Below are positions 7,248 to 8,160 of a DNA stretch of 8,160 nucleotides, in pieces. The notes below the pieces were generated by a model. The model saw only the letters and a list, made by a program, of their open reading frames with translations. It did not search any database and was not told the DNA's origin. The position numbers and the translations under genes were made by a program. The first letter of the stretch is position 1, and each line of letters begins with the position of its first letter. This DNA comes from Geobacter sp. (GTDB lineage Bacteria; Desulfobacterota; Desulfuromonadia; Geobacterales; Geobacteraceae), in assembly GCA_003857395.1 (NCBI GenBank), contig RPRC01000255.1, forward strand, positions 1-8,160, written 5' to 3'.

Positions 7248-7264
7248 TAAGCCCGACAGGCTCC
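7248..7264 (-). repeat. Right terminal inverted repeat of the MITE-like element
   Basis: 17 bases, TAAGCCCGACAGGCTCC on plus, the partner of the left end at 7104-7120. Confidence 0.75.
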
Positions 7265-7364
7265 AGTATGGTCTATACGAGAATGTATCGGTTGGCTCTA
7301 TGAAAAACTTGAGTACGAAGCAGGATTTTACTGTGGGTAGAAGTGTGAGGAATTTGTTTCCATT

Positions 7365-7392
7365 CATCCCGTACCAGACGGGGTGTATTTTT
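7365..7392 (+). terminator. Terminator-like hairpin on plus strand
   Basis: CATCCCGT at 7365-7372 pairs with ACGGGGTG at 7378-7385 (eight pairs, one G-U) around ACCAG. It is followed by TA and five T (7388-7392). The shape fits a modest intrinsic terminator for plus-strand transcription, but no plus-strand gene was recognised upstream. Confidence 0.3.
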
Positions 7393-7744
7393 AGTGTGTT
7401 GCGTTCATTAGGAGGTCACCTTCAGTTTCACTTCTTTACTAAAGAGTTTCCCTCCAAAAATTCCGGATGTAATACGAGCGTTTTCCAACTTGGAAACAAA
7501 GACGTCGCATAAACAAGACCGCTGATTGACGCAATCAAGGCGAAAAGGACCGTTTTCGGATGAAAATTATAAAGCATACACGATTGGGAAGGTGATCTAA
7601 AATTATCCGACTGCAATCAAACGCAAGTTTCTTGAAAAAGAATTCTGCTATTTAAATACATGGACACTGCCAGGCGGGAATAATGTAATATCCAGAGGGG
7701 TTCTTCGTAGAAAATTGAGCGAGAATAAATCAGAGAAACAAAAG

Positions 7745-7768
7745 GGGTTAGCGTAAAAACGCTAACCC
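7745..7768 (-). terminator. Intrinsic terminator of tRNA-Leu
   Basis: GGGTTAGCG and CGCTAACCC form a perfect 9-bp stem with a six-base loop. On minus the stem is followed by CTTTTGTTT, giving the U-rich tail. It begins 13 bases after the encoded CCA of tRNA-Leu. Confidence 0.85.
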
Positions 7769-7781
7769 TTGATTTAAGTGA

Positions 7782-7868
7782 TGGTGCCGGAGGTCGGAAT
7801 CGAACCGACACGGAGTTGCCCCCGCGGGATTTTGAGTCCCGTGCGTCTACCAATTTCACCACTCCGGC
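7782..7868 (-). tRNA. tRNA-Leu(CAA)
   Basis: This 87-base class II tRNA includes an encoded CCA. Acceptor GCCGGAG (7868-7862) pairs with CTCCGGC. The anticodon stem CGGGA/TCCCG encloses the loop CTCAAAA, giving anticodon CAA at 7834-7832, which reads UUG leucine codons. A long variable arm (GGGGG...CTCC type) and the T arm GTCGGTTCGATTCCGAC complete the cloverleaf. It has its own promoter and terminator on minus and is divergent from tRNA-Ala. No feature of a damaged tRNA is seen. Confidence 0.97.
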
Positions 7869-7881
7869 AAAATGTTTCGGG

Positions 7882-7910
7882 ATTATAGCGAAAGCCTCCA
7901 TTCCCGTCAA
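7882..7910 (-). promoter_or_regulatory. Sigma-70 promoter of tRNA-Leu
   Basis: On minus, TTGACG (7910-7905) and TATAAT (7887-7882) are separated by exactly 17 bases. The -10 box ends 13 bases before the mature tRNA 5' end. Match to consensus is 11 of 12. Confidence 0.9.
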
Positions 7911-7969
7911 GAAAGAAAACAGACAAAATAAACACTGCGCAAGGTCGACAGTGCAGGAGAGAAATTTTA

Positions 7970-7998
7970 TTGACACACCATTTCGTATTTGCTATAAG
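7970..7998 (+). promoter_or_regulatory. Sigma-70 promoter of tRNA-Ala
   Basis: TTGACA at 7970-7975 and TATAAG at 7993-7998 are 17 bases apart, 14 bases before the tRNA 5' end. Match to consensus is 11 of 12, as expected for a strongly expressed stable RNA. Confidence 0.9.
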
Positions 7999-8012
7999 AG
8001 GTCTTCTTGAAT

Positions 8013-8088
8013 GGGGCTGTAGCTCAATTGGGAGAGCGCTTGACTGGCAGTCAAGAGGTAGTCGGTTCGATCCCGTCCAGCTCCACCA
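8013..8088 (+). tRNA. tRNA-Ala(GGC)
   Basis: This 76-base tRNA includes an encoded CCA. Acceptor GGGGCTG pairs with CAGCTCC. D arm is GCTCAATTGGGAGAGC. Anticodon stem CTTGA/TCAAG encloses CTGGCAG with anticodon GGC at 8046-8048, reading GCC (and GCU) alanine codons. The T arm contains GGTTCGATCCC. It is a single-gene unit with its own promoter and terminator. Confidence 0.97.
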
Positions 8089-8097
8089 AATATTTAC

Positions 8098-8136
8098 AAA
8101 GGGTCCGGCGATTTTCGCCTGGCCCTTTTTTCTTTT
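8098..8136 (+). terminator. Intrinsic terminator of tRNA-Ala
   Basis: AAAGGGTCCGGCGA at 8098-8111 pairs with TCGCCTGGCCCTTT at 8115-8128 (one mismatch and one G-U in 14 pairs) around TTT. A T-rich tail (TTTCTTTT) follows. It starts ten bases after the tRNA 3' end. Confidence 0.9.
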
Positions 8137-8160
8137 CTGCACGACATCTGATGCCTAAGA

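Larger units (their letters stand above)
7104..7264. mobile_element. 161-bp palindromic MITE-like element or IS relic
   Basis: The ends are inverted repeats: GGAGTCTGTCGGACTTA at 7104-7120 and, on the other strand, GGAGCCTGTCGGGCTTA from 7264 to 7248 (15 of 17 identical). The symmetry continues inward: GTCTGG at 7140-7145 faces CCAGAC at 7221-7226, and GGGTAAT at 7173-7179 faces ATTGCCC at 7189-7195, both pairs centred within a base or so of 7184. The element has no coding capacity. Sharp GGAG...CTCC ends and a small size suggest a non-autonomous element mobilised by a related transposase. No clear target-site duplication is seen, so it may be old. The family is not assigned. Confidence 0.7.
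7035..7744. other. Gene-poor stretch between the operon and tRNA-Leu
   Basis: No frame shows a recognisable protein family, convincing codon use or a ribosome binding site. The stretch holds the 161-bp palindromic element at 7104-7264 and a terminator-like hairpin at 7365-7392. The remainder, about 7393-7744, is AT-rich and shows nothing else I can name. A 62-codon minus frame with one hydrophobic segment (7428-7616, TTG start) was considered and not called. Confidence 0.5.

Noticed and set aside
7138..7512. 124-codon plus frame across the palindromic element
   Set aside because: It runs through the right half of the inverted-repeat element, has no ribosome binding site and shows no protein-like pattern.
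7428..7616. 62-codon minus frame with a hydrophobic segment
   Set aside because: TTG start without a ribosome binding site, no recognisable family, and it lies in decayed-looking DNA; too weak to call.
7774..8142. Minus frames across the tRNA pair
   Set aside because: They translate tRNA genes, promoters and terminators; the RNA genes explain the sequence.

Overview
The window looks like chromosomal DNA of a deltaproteobacterium of the Geobacter/Desulfuromonas type. This is inferred from the style of the proteins (HDOD, HD-GYP and hybrid-kinase signalling genes, and a four-helix kinase N-terminus). It has not been checked by a search. Every protein gene found lies on the minus strand, so the window reads right to left.

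Right end (about 7745-8160): two divergently transcribed tRNA genes, tRNA-Leu(CAA) on minus and tRNA-Ala(GGC) on plus. Each has a near-consensus sigma-70 promoter with a 17-bp spacer and its own intrinsic terminator. To the left is a gene-poor stretch (about 7035-7744). It contains a 161-bp element with 17-bp terminal inverted repeats that is palindromic along its whole length, so it is probably a MITE or IS relic.

Centre (1603-6929): a compact five-gene signalling operon. In transcription order it encodes a 111-aa protein resembling the N-terminal domain of some HD-GYP proteins, an HDOD protein, an 863-aa soluble hybrid histidine kinase (GAF-like region, HisKA, HATPase, degenerate REC, REC, Hpt), a stand-alone CheY-like receiver, and a REC-HD-GYP response regulator predicted to hydrolyse cyclic di-GMP. 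Gene junctions are overlaps or short gaps, so the products probably form one phosphorelay: the kinase and its Hpt domain would pass phosphate to the CheY-like receiver and to the HD-GYP phosphodiesterase.

Left part (1-1602): a gene-free stretch (1128-1602) with two strong hairpins. Next is the ruin of a two-component pair, where the membrane N-terminus of a sensor kinase runs out of frame into the tail of a sigma-54 activator AAA+ domain, as expected from an internal deletion. Last is the N-terminus of a heavy-metal (probably copper) P-type ATPase that runs off the left edge.
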